Positions 1-13,574 of a stretch of DNA of 64,000 nt are shown here, piece after piece. Position 1 is the first letter of the stretch; each line of letters opens with the position of its first letter. Under the pieces are notes generated by a model that saw only the letters and a list, made by a program, of their open reading frames with translations, was not told the DNA's origin and made no database searches. The position numbers and the translations under genes are program-made. Origin of the DNA: Ophioderma brevispina (lineage: Eukaryota > Echinodermata > Ophiuroidea > Amphilepidida > Ophiodermatidae); NCBI GenBank assembly GCA_023653785.1, contig JAMKCH010049109.1, positions 1 through 64,000 on the forward strand. Reading direction: 5' to 3'.

Positions 1-59
1 CAGGGATGTGGTAACCTCGCAGAAGTGCTGTATAATAATACCTGGGATGAATATACCTA

Positions 60-900
60 TTGGCTGGCAACCACCCCTTAACCTTTGGGGGGTGGTTACC
101 ACCACCCACCAGTGAATTTTGCTCCGGTGCGCTAAAATGCCAAAAAGCTTGCGTAAAGAGCTTCCCGGTAATCATTTTTTCATCCTTTCCGGTCATTTTA
201 GCGAAAAAAAATGTGAAGGTAGCACCTTCACCGGGGTTATATAGGGCATGCCGTCAAAGTCGAAGGGTGGGGGGGGGGAAAAAAAAAAAAAAAAAAAAGG
301 GGTTGCCACTCAGGAATATTTTATGGTATATATTTTAAATTATTATGCACAGCATGGCTCTAAAACTCTATGTTTATGTAAAACTAGTCAATTGCCATCA
401 TTTAGAGCTGAAAACCGCATGACAATCCGATATTCCTCGCTATATTTTAGCGCAAAATCGTATTTTCGCGCCTATTTCTGTGGAAAATGCCATTATTGCC
501 GACTCGTAACGTCATTGTAACGTCAACGTTATTGTGATGCCATACTAGGTATGTTAGTACTTATTTTGTTGTCAATGGAAAGAGGAGGACCATATCTATC
601 CACTGGTATCAATAAGCATTGGGTGGTTTATAACGAATTCTTGCTAAACCGTGTTACAAAAACGGCTTGGTGAGACGAGGGTCAACCATCGACTTTGATA
701 GCATACTCTAAACCCCGACGAAGGCGGCACCTTCACATTTTTTCTGCTAAAATAACCCGAAGAATGTCCCAACAATTAACTGATATGGTTAGCATTTGCA
801 AACCTAAGTACAGTCCCATTGGGAGGGGGGCGGTGGTAAAATATAACTCCCCCCACCCCTCACCCCGCATGACGAGGGTTAATGGCTATAGCCAGGGCCG
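60..900. repeat. Foldback (inverted-repeat) element, about 0.84 kb
   Basis: The stretch at about 60-260, read on the minus strand, aligns by eye with the plus strand at about 680-900. Shared blocks include the caccttcacatttttt segment, a gctaaaat block and a G/C-rich ggtggt(t/a)a end. The arms are imperfect and the centre (about 300-670) is A/T-rich with no coding similarity. A G9 run followed by A18 at about 270-298 lies in the left arm. This looks like a decayed non-autonomous DNA element; I could not define the target-site duplication. Confidence 0.5.
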
Positions 901-1235
901 AGTGAAAATTTCACTTTCAAAAAGAGTGAAATGCTTGTAAAGTGTAAAACACTCCAAGATGAGTTGATTTTACTATAAAAGAGTAAAAATAACTAAACAC
1001 GAGCGAATTTCCATTAGTTTGAGGAGTTATATAAATAAAGGCCAACTCCTTTGGAGGAGTTTACACAGAAACGAGTGGAAATCCACTCTTTGTGGAGTAA
1101 TTTTCACTCTTTTTTAGTGGAAATTCCCTCTAAAGTACAAACCACCCTCATTTTGGAGTGTTTTACAAGAGTTCACTCAAGAGTTTCACTCTTTTGTGGA
1201 GTAAAATTTTCACTCATTTACTTTTAGAGAGTGCA
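900..1235. repeat. Field of short GAGTG/CACTC palindromes
   Basis: About 335 bases are packed with the pentamer GAGTG and its complement CACTC, usually separated by A/T runs, as in gagtgaaa...tttcactc and actcctttggaggagt. Many adjacent pairs form small hairpins. There is no fixed period, so it is not a simple tandem repeat. It begins where the preceding foldback element ends. Confidence 0.55.
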
Positions 1236-1667
1236 CAGGATGGGGTGCGAGACCTAGAAAATGTGAATCTTTTTGTAAAATAGACCTAACCCCTAAAATG
1301 GTTTTTGGACTGTTTGCGCGCCCCTTCACCAAAGTGACTTCTTGTCAAATTTCTCTAAATTGTTTTTGTTTTTATTTTTATAAAGTATCATCAAAAAGTG
1401 GACCTTTGGGTGATCCCTTTTGTGAAATTTGATGTTGCCATCATCCACCCCTCCCCCTCGCGTGTGAACCACGCGATTATTTATAGCCAGCGTGCCATAG
1501 TACCCGTCCAACTACGCTAATTAATTTCTTCAAGATAGGCCGAAATATGGGTCTTTATATTAAATTACAGACCAAAAATCAGCCGCTACTTCTTACAGTA
1601 CATAGGATGCCAAGTAAGACGGTATGAGTCCCTGTAACCGACTTTGCAGTGCTTTCATACCATCTAT

Positions 1668-1770
1668 ATCCCTAACGTTCTTTCCGAGATGACTACCACC
1701 TGACGATCACCGCCAAAAAGGAGAGCGTGGTGGTAGCGTTATTTTTCTTGTTAGATCTAGAACAATTCCC
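1668..1770 (-). mobile_element. Headless SINE body fragment
   Basis: The reverse complement carries gatctaaca...aataacgctaccacc...gcggtgatcgtcag followed by a gaacgtta block. The same blocks in the same order occur on the plus strand at about 43415-43490 downstream of a tRNA-like promoter. No box A/B head is present here, so this is a truncated copy of that SINE family. Confidence 0.6.
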
Positions 1771-4544
1771 CTAAAACAGCAGGTCTGCTCTGCTGATTTT
1801 TGAAAAGTGCGAACAAATGCAAGAAGGCGAATGTAGGGATATAAGTTATATATAGCAAAAGAGAAACTAAGAATCTGGCAAATCAAAATCTGAAGATAAA
1901 CCTTTAAATTACTAAAGGGTAGGTTAGTGGCATGGGAGTACTAGAAATAAAGTGATGAAGGGCAGCATTTGTTTTTATGTTCAACTGCGTCCCAAAAGTG
2001 CTAAAATTGTAGATTTTGTAGACCGTAGGAGTATTTATATCAGACCACTTACCCCCCCCCCGCCCTCTTGTAGATTCCTTTAACAGCTCCCGATTTCACA
2101 CTTCTGGGTAAAAAGAAGCAAAGGAGGTAATTGCCTTGCCTAAGATCACAATACGTTGACACGATTCGGGATTTAGAGCCCCACAGCCTTTGACGAACAT
2201 TGTCCGTTCTAGCCACGACAAGTTAACGCGAGGGAGGGAAGGGTTACTTGTTTCTTTTGTCCTTTAAAAGTAGGCACACAAGTAGCAAAATATAGATACA
2301 AGTCAATGAATGATAAAGCAAACTAAGAAATGAGGTCACACAAGTATACCTCAGTTAGTCCACACCAGTGCAACCATTGAATTATTGGAATCTGCGATTA
2401 ACTTAAGCCATCTGTAATCTTTTAATTAAAGATACTATAATAATTTAAAAGACTATGACCAAAAATGCTAATAAAAGAAAGCTATACTAAGTATTTGTCT
2501 TGAATTATGCTACATCAACCAATTAAATATTTCTGTCTTTAAATAGACTGATATACTAAAATACTGGAATACCAAGTTTTTTCCTGTTTTAAAAAATTTG
2601 AAATGTTATCAAAATTTGCTCACGTTTATAAAACTTCTTTCATCGCTTTAAAGATAGGATCTCTTATGTGTACACAGGTACGCTCTCTTTTGTAGTGAAA
2701 GCGAGATTTCATATTGTTTAAAACTGACCAGCAATAGCCGTTTCCTGAGATTTTATTAGAAGGCGTTACTTAGCGGACTGAGACTAATTAAGTGTACTCT
2801 ATGCACAGAATTTTTACAACATGGGGCTTCCAGAGCACCTTTAAACTCCCATCCAACAGTTAAAATATCCGACTTTTCATATAGGTTATGGTTAATTGAT
2901 ACACTTTTAATGGCTTTATGCGCTCTTTCATTTCTTCTTTCTGCAACAAAAGGCTCCTTGTTTACCAACAGTTATGTTGTGGTGTGGTGATTTGTGTGCG
3001 TTTGTTTGTCTGTACGTGCGCGAAATACTTTCTGGATATCTGTGCCTGTACATGCGGAGAGCATGCGTGCGTGGGTTTACACATGCTTACATGTGTGTGT
3101 TTGTATTATTTGTACGTTCTCTGAATTTATATTACATAACACATCATCCAAACAATAACTGGACAAGAATAAAACATCTAGTGAAACATGCTTTAATATT
3201 AGTTACAAAGTCTGGACTGTAATATCAGATACATATCTTACTTTTTATGTATATATATAATGGATATTAGCCGTTATACAATAATAATAATAATGGTATG
3301 GAAAAAATGTACACATTGTAAAATAAGACATTCTACCCACTATAAAAACATTTGCAGTATGTATTAATGCGAAATTATTGAAAAAGTAAAATTTTAGCGC
3401 ATAATTATATATAAATGAATTATAAAAACGCCATTTTTATATGGCCCGCCATATTGCCATGTTCTTTAGTCGTTTAAAATATCTCGAGAATAACTCAAAA
3501 TAAATAAATGTGCCAACTAGAAATGTATATTTCACATAGTTATGAGCCCCAAAATGTCTAGCACGCTGACAGAATGAAGTCAGTACACTAAAGAAAATGC
3601 TAAACGAGGTCATTTTGGGCAGACATTTGATGACGCAGTGCATATGTTCCCCCTCAGGAATTTTGGGCAATTTATGTTTTTTTTAAAAAAAAAAAAAAAA
3701 AAAAAAACACCAAAATTAGCTTGTAGTACGATAGTTGCCAGATTCCGCCTTTTCTTAAGGCCCACCTTTTGGCCATTCTCTCTTCACCTTTTATCATGCA
3801 CTTGAAAGACAAAAATAAAAAACAGACAATTTATACATACTCCATTCGCCACTTCGGTTTTATAAAACGGAAGATAACAAAAGTAGGCGCGATGGGTATA
3901 ATGTAATTAGGCTCGTTTTTTTAAGATTTAGCTTTACGGTACACCTTATTGTGTAAAAGCCACATTTAATGAATTTTTTCAATATTAAATATTTTGTTGA
4001 ATGAAATCAAATACTGGTAAATGACAAAATATAGCTCTAATTACACTTATATGCGTTTCACGAATATGGCTTAATCAGAAGTCGATTTTGTCCCTTTGAT
4101 TTCAACCTGTGCAATGGATGGTATTCTAGACGTCTCCTACCACCCATTTCCAATTTGTCACGTGAAGAACTTGTGGTGTGTGAGGTGGTTGTTAGCTTGG
4201 CGGGGGTTAGTGCGGTGACGTTGTACTTTCGTATTGGTCGTAAAATTTCGGTTTTAGTCAGTATAATTTCGTCTCGTGTGTTTTGGTACAGAACATGATA
4301 AAAGCTAGGCCTGTAACCATCATCAATTTTATCATAATTTTGTGCCAGTAAGTTTGTTCAAGAGGTTAGTGTTACGAGACATTCACTGTACTTTCGTCTC
4401 GTAATGGAGTCTATAGGAGAGAAAAAGTACTCCGCAGTAGACATGGTTTGGTTCCAGTCAGGTTACGTTTGGCTCACGGTTGCGTAGATAGAGAAAAGAC
4501 GCACACCTGGTCTTGGAATAGATTAGTGCGTTTTATTCAATAAT
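1771..4544. other. No gene recognised
   Basis: A/T-rich sequence with stops in all frames and no recognised domain. It contains a T/G-rich patch (about 2970-3110), a short AATAAT run (about 3280-3295) and an A-run (about 3685-3707). I see nothing else that I can support. Confidence 0.6.
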
Positions 4545-6520
4545 GCTGTGAGTCATGACACAAAGCCTCTTGAGGAGGCGCTCTTCAACAATGCGAAGTC
4601 TGCATCTTGTGCCGCTGATAATGAGATCGTCTGCATAGATAAAACAATAGGAAATAGGATCCTGCATTTCTTGGCCTGGTCATTGGAAAAGATGTTGAAC
4701 AGGAGAGGTGAACGAGCACGCTCCCGTGAGATAGTCCATTCTTTCTTGAGCTTTCTACGCCATCGACCTCTTCTTCGCTCCTTATCTGAACAAAAGAACA
4801 TCCTGTTTGCAAGCAATCATTCAATGTGTTAAGTCAAGCTGATGTCCTTGGTGAGTTCCAAAATATTACGGAGTAGCCAATCTGCCTGATAAACAGGCTG
4901 TCAAAGTGCTGATAATTGACGACCACGAATCCAAAGTTACCAAAAAACCTTCCGAAACCCTCCTCGATGTGTTGAGTTGCTTGAGAGTAACTGGCTTGTT
5001 GTTGATTTGCCGCATGTGCCTGGCGCGCAACCTCGCTAATTGTTCTGAGTATGAGGTGGGCAGCTATAACACGTGCGATGCGGATTGCAGCAGAAGACTC
5101 CAAAGGTTGTAGGTGTGGTGAGGGGCGTGATGATAGTGATATGGTCGATAGCTATTGGGATTAGATGGATCTTTCTCAGGCTTTAGGAGTGCCCCAAACA
5201 TGTGCTTTACTCCGATCTTTGGGAACTGCTAGAAAAGAAGGGCAGCGATTATGAGGCTCAAAAGGACCACTCTTTGCTACGAGGCCGATTTTTCAGCTGA
5301 ACAGTTGAGATGTTGTCAAGCCCTACGATTTAATGGTTGAAGTTTAGCACTACTAATTACGGTTATAGTTGATTTTCTTGCGACTTCTTGCACTGCACTT
5401 GCCCATAAAAGACATTGGTGATCAATTTGATACACCTTGCCCCCCCTTCCACATTTTCATCGTCCTCTATTTCTCCTATTCCCTAGGCACTGGTTGGGGG
5501 GCCGAGGTAACATGCGTTGCCAGCTTGTGGAGGTTCTGTGAGATCCCCTCGAAGCTTTCGAATGGTAGACACACTTTCTTGATGTTATGGGTCATATCGG
5601 TCATCAGTGGATTCAATTAAAGTATGTAAGGTTTTGATCTTTTCCCTGGGACGTCCTCTGCGACACTTCCTCATCTTTAGCAGTTAGTTTTATGCCTGAG
5701 AAAAGAAAGCGTCAGCTTCAAACATGGTTGTAATGCTGTTGATATTCTTTAAGCCACATTCCTTTGGAGAAGGCCTCCTATGGTGTATATCAGTCCTACC
5801 GCCTCTGAGTATGAATCCCCGGGCAGTCTTGTTCAATAGTTTCATACATGTAGCTATGGGGTTTTGGAGAAATCGTATTCACGTTCTGATCCAGCGTCAT
5901 CACGCGAAATCCTTACCAGTTGCTCTCCCAGTTACAGTTAAAGCGCCCGCTTTAAAGGCACTTTGTTTGGTCTTACGGCATCGTTGACTTGCTACACAGG
6001 TTATATATGTTTTTGTAACAATAGCTATAGATCAGGGTTGTAACCTCTTTCCAATGGGCCACGATAAAAGTTGGCGACAGCGGTACTCGTTACGGAGACA
6101 TCGATGTTGACTGTCTAACCATTCTTCCACAGCTTGTCCGTTTATTGCGTTTCAATTAGCCCCCATTGAAGAAATGACAATGAAGAAATGAGGATGGTTG
6201 CAATCCCGAGATTGAATATTGAGGGTGCCCTTGAAAACACCGATGGAGGTTTGACAGACGATGTAACTATACAGAGCTGAGCCTCATGGTTGAGGACTTA
6301 GATGTTATGCCAGAAGACAATGAGGTTGCCTTCATACAACGGTGCCTGCGTTTTCACATAGCCTTCCAGACTGTCGATTGTGGTCTCTCGATGGAAAGGA
6401 CCATTCCTTGTATGTTTGGGCGATGACTATCAGTTCTCTGTGGGTTTCCTGAGACTAGGACATCGGATTGGATAGTTTTGTACAACTCTCCACATTCAAT
6501 AAAGCTGTTTATATTTTCAA
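4545..6520 (-). pseudogene. Decayed non-LTR retrotransposon (endonuclease + RT), copy 1
   Basis: Reading the minus strand in several frames gives an endonuclease-like segment (about 6520-6240), a linker, then RT. At the 3' end are a GSVLAPLLFNI-like block and a YADDLIISG catalytic block (about 4720-4600), split between frames. The coding line then stops at about 4545, so RT motifs beyond YADD are missing. Frames change many times, so it is non-functional. The part from 4796 upward is repeated in copy 2; the part below 4796 is unique to this copy. The clade was not assigned: the endonuclease is APE-type and the RT is of the general Jockey/CR1/I group. Confidence 0.75.
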
Positions 6521-6545
6521 GAGCAACCTTAGAGAAAAGCCTGCG

Positions 6546-8998
6546 CTGGCCTCAAGTCATGATATGAGAATACTTGAGAAATGATGAAAAAACAATGTTG
6601 GTGGTTTTTTGTTGTAGCGATGGATTCACTGGCGGAGCAAGTTAATGAGAGGCGCACCGAGACCGCAGGGCGGTCTCAACTTCTCCTTCTTATGTCGCAA
6701 AAGAAATTTCGTTTTATATATTTGCACAATATGGGGTCAAGGTCACCTAGGGGCCATCAATGGTCAGTTTTGTTTACACCACATATGAGCCTTGGACTAG
6801 TGGCTTCTACTGACAAGTGTGACCAACTCCTAAATATTATATTATTTGTATATATTAATCATGTACAATTAATTATACATGTTATGATGTGGATAATGGA
6901 AAATATTAATCTAAAAATAGTTGCGCTTTGCAATACGCATGACCTATCTGATGGACCCAGTTCTAAGCGGATTAGTGTGTGAGGAACGTCTGAGTCCATG
7001 AGTTTAGAACTGTTTGAAGAGTTTGCCGTTCATAGCAACAATAGAAGCACAGTGTCTTATTTGAGTTATCTCAGTTCATTCGACGAACTAAGAGTTATCT
7101 TTGTTGACAGAGGAAGCAAAGATTTCGCCAATGTCAAAGACAATAGACTTTGTGTAATTTCTATCTCAAAACATCAAAATTAAGATGGCACATTTCCTCA
7201 GACACTTTCAGCCGAAACTGTAAGGAAAGAATTGCGACATTTCAACTTGTCTTTGCATGTCTTATTGCATTATTGGGATTACTAAGGATAATTTGGTGAA
7301 AGTCTTTCCTTGCCAGTTGACAAGAGTTTTCATCGAGTGTAGACCTTTCAAACAGAAGGTGGAGAATGATAACATTTGAAATATAAAATCTTTATGTTAT
7401 TTTATATGATTCTGGAAAGTCATCAGAATATCGTCACAGATGCATATTAAAATTTGGTATGTGGAATATTGCTATACCAAGCTGCAGTTACACTTCCAGT
7501 TTTTTCAGTCCATAACTTTACAATTAATCAAGCGGTTAAAGGAAAAGGCAAAGGACTTTTGCGGATACGCGAAACTAATGAAACTGTACCAGCAAGAAAA
7601 GAATGTATCGCAAAGATATTTATGCGCACCCAACGAGAACATTGTTGAACTTTTACTATGTTTAATGAGATATGGGCTGTGTAATTTGAAATAGGTAAGA
7701 AATATAGTGATTGTTGTGCATGGTTAAAATGGGTGTATTGGGATTGATGATCAGATAGATTTCATTTATTTCCTGCCGTCCCTCAAACTGCATTTAAATG
7801 CATTATGGAAAAAATCCCACAGCGGACCCTTGCCTTGTGTTTAGGGGAAATGTGTTTCTGACCTTGGGGTAGTACACATAACACCAAGTAAGAAGGTAAG
7901 GCCTGTCGCAAACGAGAGAAACAACTGAGCGTTCTTGCAAAATATAAAACTAAATAACAAATAAATAGATACGATTGGGTATCTCAACATATGGAACATC
8001 CAAAAGATGAGTTTGGTATCATTTGAAGTAATAATGTCCTTTACAACTAAGGCAAGGAGTTTTGGACATGGAGAGTGCTAGTGAATTGCAAGGCTGAGAG
8101 ATCTAGACTGTCTTTAGGTGCTGACAGTTCACACAATGAAATCCTAAAAATTTGAAGTGCGGACGGGTTTTATTAGCTATCAAGCTATTAAAACATTGTT
8201 TAACTTGTATTCAAAAGAGTATGAACGAGATTTGGTCGGTGGTGGTGAGGTAGTGGTGGATGGTGGTGGTGTGGTGGTGGTTGTGGTGGTGGTGGTGGTG
8301 GTGGTGCCATCATCATTTGACCACGCATTCTACAATCAGATTGGAATATATTCTATCGGTCAGTGCTTGTAAACCAATATCGTTTCACGTAAAATAAACA
8401 AATCGAATTTAGAATGATAACGTCGGAACGCCTTTCATTTGAGCATTAGTATACCTAACAAAGCCCCATCGGTTGCTATGGATACTAATGGTTGCATATT
8501 TTGACCACACGCGATGTGCCTTTTGTTCGCGGACACTGGTTCTTAATATGACTTCAGGAGGAGGTGGATAAACCATGGCTAGGAGCAGTGATTTAGAGTT
8601 CAAAAAGATTCATATTTTATTAAATATAAATAACACTAAATAAACGGATAGGTACTCATGTTGGTATTTAATCCACTTAATTTTGTTACTTTTGTGATTA
8701 TAAGTGTAAATGAATGAAAACATATATATTATGCACGCAGTATACACACAAGGCTATTACAATAATACCTGTAACGTATAATGTAGTAAAATATAAATAT
8801 GCAGTATAAGTAATTATCATATGATAGTATGTAATAATCATTTGTATTGCCTAAGAATAAACAACTCATCGACCATCCCCCCAAATAAAGTTTCAAGACA
8901 TTACATTACTATTTTTGAGAGGAAACGTGCCATTTTGTATGCATTTTACAGAATCTAAACAGCAAGGTTAGCAAATGATCTCAAGGAAATAGGCAAAT
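6546..8998. other. Non-coding part of duplicated unit, copy 1
   Basis: No gene recognised. Small ORFs here are not preserved in the second copy at about 11200-13560, which argues against coding. Both copies share the same block order, with an ATGCATTTAAATGCAT-like palindromic core near 7790 in this copy and a TGG tract at 8235. Confidence 0.6.
8235..8310 (+). repeat. (TGG)n microsatellite, copy 1
   Basis: An imperfect run of TGG/GGT triplets, translating as poly-Val/Gly in small spurious ORFs. A shorter counterpart lies at 12815-12880 in the second copy of the tandem duplication. Confidence 0.9.
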
Positions 8999-9176
8999 AA
9001 ATTTGATATACAAAGTGTGGAATACATGCTGGTTTTATCTTTTAATTTGATATACAAGTGTGGAATACTTGCTGAGTGTTCTATTTAATTTGATATACAA
9101 GTGTGGAATACATGTGATGGTTTTCTCTTTAATTGAATATACAAGTGTGGAATGAATTGCTGGAGTTTTCTCTTTT
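8999..9176 (+). repeat. 43-bp minisatellite, four degenerate copies
   Basis: Four units of aatttgatatacaagtgtgg...ttctcttt. Each differs from the others mainly by one- or two-base insertions and deletions. The counterpart in the second duplication copy (13575-13789) has five near-identical 43-base units. Confidence 0.85.
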
Positions 9177-9462
9177 GTTGTATATAGTTTAGTAAACTAT
9201 CTGTAAGGAATCCTTGTAAAACTAAAATGAAAGAGGAGATTCTGAAATATGAAAGTAAAAAGATATTTAAATTTGCTCGTGCCAACCGCAGTTATACTCA
9301 TTGAACAAAATCACACATTCTTTTCTGATTGTACACGTCGGGGGTAACGTGCCATTCAGTTTCTATGTAACGAACTCAATTAATGCGTTGAAACAAGCAA
9401 GCATCCAGTGGAATACAACTTTCGTTGTCAAAAAAGTGTTTACTTGTATACTCATACACAAA

Positions 9463-11141
9463 GAACATCCTGTTTGCAAGCAATCCTTCAATGTGTTCAG
9501 TCAAGCTGATGTCCTTGGTGAGTTCCAAAATCTTACGGAGTAAGCATCTGTGATAAACAGTGTCATAAGCTGCTGATAAATTGACGACCACGACTCCAGT
9601 TACCAAACCCTTCTCGAAACCATCCTCGATGTGTTGAGTTAGCTTGAGTACTTGGCTTGTTGTTGATTTGCGCATTTGCCTGGCCGGAAACCTGCTTGTT
9701 CTGGTATGAGGTGTTCATCTATCACAGTGCGATGCGGTTGAGCAGGAGACTCCAAAGAGCTTGTAGGTATGGTTGAGGAGTGATATTGGTCTATAGCTCT
9801 TGGGATTAGATGGATCTTTCTCAGGCTTTAGGAGTGCCATAACATGTGCTTTCCTCCAGATCTTTGGGAACCTGTAGAAAATAAGGCAGCGATTGTAGAG
9901 CTCAAAAGGCCACTCCTTTGCTACTGGGCCGAAGTTTTTCAGCTGCTCAGTTGAGATGTTGTCAAGGCCTACTGCTTTTCCTGGTTGAAGTTTAGCAATA
10001 CTAATTTCCATTTCATCCATGTCGAAGGGTGAAACCACGGTCCCAACTATACCTCTTACGGTTTAGTTTGATCTTCTTGGACTTCTTGCTGCACTTGCCA
10101 TTTAAAAGCATTTGGTGGGCAACTTGGTTGGGGTAACATTTGGCTGCAGCTGTTGAGGTTCTGTTGGATCCCCTCGAAGCTTTCGGATGGTAGACCATAC
10201 TTTCTTGCTGATATGGGTCATATCGGAGGATTCGATTAAGGTATGTCAGGTTTTGATCTTTTCCTGGGACGTCCTCTTCGACACTTCCTCATCTTTAGCA
10301 GTTGTTTTACCTGAGAAAGGTCAGCTTCAAACATGGTTGTATACTCTTGATATTCTTTAGCACATTCCTTGGAAAGGCCTGGTGTATATTCCGTCCTACA
10401 GCCTCTGAGTATGAATCACCGGGGAGTCTTGTTCACTAGTTTCATACATGTAGCTATGGGGTTTTGGAGCAATCCTCTTCACTTTCTGATCCAGGTCATC
10501 AGCGAATCCTTCCAGTTGCTCTCCCAGTTACAGTTAAAGCACCGCTTAAAAGGCACTTTGTTTGGTCTTACTGCATCGTTGACTTGCTACACAGGTTAGA
10601 TATGTTTTTGATAACAATAGCTAGATCAGGGTTGTAACCTCTCTTCCAATTGGCACTATAAAACGTTGGCGACAGAGTAACTCGTTACGGAGACATAGAT
10701 GTTGACTGTCTAACCATTCTTCCACAGCTTGTCCGTTTTTATTGGTTTCAATTTAGCCCCATTGAAGAAATCGCCAATGAAGAAATGAGGATGGTTGAAT
10801 TCCCGAGATTGAATTGAGGGTGCTTGAAAACTACTGATGGAGGTTTGCAGACTGATGTAACTATGACAGAGCTGAGCTCAATGGTGAGGACTTAGATGTT
10901 GATGCCAGAAGACAATGAGGTTGCTTCTTCAACGGTGCCTGTTTTCACATAGCACTTCCATACTGTCGATGTGGTCTCTCGAAGGAAAGGACCATTCCTG
11001 TATGGTTGGGTGATGACTATCAGTTCCTCTGTGGGTTTCCTGCAGACATAGGACATCGGATTGGATATTTTTACAAATCTCAGCAATGATGTTACTTTTT
11101 GCATTAGAAAAACCCTCCACATTCAATAAAGCTGTAGTCAA
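9463..11141 (-). pseudogene. Decayed non-LTR retrotransposon (endonuclease + RT), copy 2
   Basis: Better preserved than copy 1. At 11141-10929 on the minus strand is an N-terminal endonuclease block containing DVLCLQETH, the conserved APE-type signature. At 10038-9715 is an RT N-terminal block with GKAVGLDNISTEQLK and KSYRPISLLNHTYKLF. At 9675-9463 is the next RT block with VNLSAAYDTVYH and LLANRMFFV. The RT then stops at the duplication breakpoint (9463), so the YADD catalytic block is absent from this copy. Frameshifts separate the blocks, so it is not functional. It is the same family as the plus-strand relic at 29880-31390. Confidence 0.8.
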
Positions 11142-12814
11142 GGCATACCTTAGAAAAGGCCTGCGCTGGCCTCAAGTCATGATATGAGAATACTTGAGAA
11201 ATGATGGAAAAACAATGTTTGGTGGTGTAGCGATTGGATTCACTGGCGAGCAGTTACTGAGAGGGGAGACCGCAGGGCGGTTCTCAACTTCTCCCTTCTT
11301 ATGTGCAAAAGAAATTTCGTTTTATATATTTGCACAATATGGGGGTCAACGTTCACATAGGGGCCATCAAAGGTCAGTTTGTTTACACCACATATGAGCC
11401 TTGGACTAGTGGTTCTCCTGACAAGTGTGACCAACTCCTAAATATTATATTATTTTGTATATATTAAATCATGTAAAATTTAATTATAAATTATGTGTGG
11501 ATAATGGAAAATATTTAATAATATAAAACTAGTGCGCTTTGCAATACGCATGACCTATCTAATTGACCCAGTTCTAAGCGGATTAGTGTGTGGGAACGTC
11601 CTGAGTTAGAACATGTTAGAAGATGTTTGCAGTCATAGAACAATAGAAGCACAGTGTCTTATTTGATTTATCTCAGTTCATTCTAAGAACTACAAGAGTA
11701 TCTTTGTTGACAGAGGAAGCAAGATTTCGCCATATGTCAAAGAACAATAGACTTTGTGTAATTTCTATCTCAAAACATCAAATTTAAGATGTGCATTTCC
11801 TCAGAACACTTTTCAGCGAACTGTAAGGATTGCGACATTTTCAACTTGTCTTTGCATGTCTTATTGCATTATTGGAGATTTACTAAGGATAATTCTGTTG
11901 CAAGTCATTTTTCCTTGCCAGTTGACAAGAGATTTCACCGAGTATAGACCTCAAACAGAAGGTGGAGAACATGCATAACATTTGAAATATAAAATCTTTG
12001 TTAGTTCATATGATTCTGGAAAGTCATCAGAATCGTCAGAGCTGCATAAAATTTGGTACTTGTGGACTATTGTTATACCAAGCTGCAGTTACACTTCCAG
12101 TTTTTCTCCAAGTCCATAACTTTACAAATTAATCAGCCGGTCTAAAGGAAAAGGACTTTTGCGATAACGCTAAACTACTGAACTGTACCAGCAAGAATTG
12201 CATCGCAAAGATTTATGCGCACCCAACGAGAACATTGTTGAACTTTTAACTATTTTCATGAGATATTGTGTGTGTAATTGTAAATAGGTAAGAAATATAG
12301 TGATTGTTGTGCATTGTTAAAATTGTGTGTATTTTGTGATTGATGATCAGATCAGATTTCATTTATTTCCTTACCGTCCCTCAAATGCATTTAAATGCAC
12401 TTATGGAAAAAATCACACAGCGGACCCTTGCCTTGTGTTAGGGGAAATGATGTTTTCTGACCTTGGGTACGTCCCATAACACCAAGTAAGAAGTTAAGCC
12501 TTTCGCACCGAGAGAACAACTGAGCGTTTCTTGCAAATAAATAAATACAAATAAATAGATACTATTGTGGTATCTCAAATATGGAACAATCCAAAAGATG
12601 AAGTTTGGTATCATTTTGAAGTTAATAATGTCCTTTACAACTTCAGGCAAGGAGTTTTGACATGGAGAGTGCATGTGAATTGCAATGCTGAGAGAACTAG
12701 ACATGTCTTTAGGTGACAGTTCAAAAATGAAATCCTAAAATTTGAGTGCGAAGGGTTAAGCTATTCAAGCTATTCAAACATATGTTTAATTCGTATTCAA
12801 AAGTATTAAAGATC

Positions 12815-12880
12815 TTGGCGGTGGTGGTGGTAGTGGTGGATGGTGGTGGTGGTGGTTGTGGTGGTGGTGGTGCCATCATC
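12815..12880 (+). repeat. (TGG)n microsatellite, copy 2
   Basis: Imperfect GGT/TGG run, the counterpart of the tract at 8235-8310 but shorter. Confidence 0.9.
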
Positions 12881-13574
12881 ATTTGACCACGCTATCTTAC
12901 AATCCAGCTTGGCATATTCTTCTATCGGTCAGTGCGTTGTAAACCAATATCGTTTCACAGTAAAATAAAAAATCGAATTTAGAATGATAAAGTCGAACGC
13001 CTTTCATTTGAGCATAGTATACCTAACAAAGCCCCATCGGTTGCTATGGATACTAATGGTGCATATTTTGACCCCACGCGATGTGCCTTTTTGTTCGCGC
13101 CACTGGTTTAGAAATATGACTTCAGGAGGAGTGGATAAAACATGTGCTAGGATTGCCAGTGCATTTAGCGTTCAAAAAGATTCATATTTTATTAAATATA
13201 AATAACACTAAATAACGTATGTGTACTCATGTTGGTATTTAATCCACTTCATTTTTTTTTTAATTTGTGATATAAAGTGTAAATGAAAACATGTATTATT
13301 ATTGCAACAGCCGTATACACACAAGGCATATTACAATACTACTGTACCGTATAATGTAGTAAAATATAATAATATGCATGTATAGTAATTATCATATGAT
13401 AGTATGTAATAATCATTTGGTATTGCTAAAATAAACAATCATGACCATCCCCAAATAAAGTTTCCAGATCATTACATTACATTTTTGAGAGGAAACGTTC
13501 ATTTTGTTATGCATTTTACAAAAATCTAAACAGCAAGGTTAGCAAATGATCTCATCTCAAGGATATAGGGAACT

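Larger units (their letters stand above)
4796..9462 (+). repeat. 4.6 kb direct tandem duplication, copy 1
   Basis: The segment starting at gaacatcctgtttgcaagca (4796) is followed in the same order by the segment starting at 9463. Both carry the RT/endonuclease relic, a 2.4 kb stretch without recognised genes, a TGG tract, and a 43-bp minisatellite near the right end. Copy 1 is 4667 bases. Its left breakpoint lies inside the RT coding relic. Confidence 0.9.
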
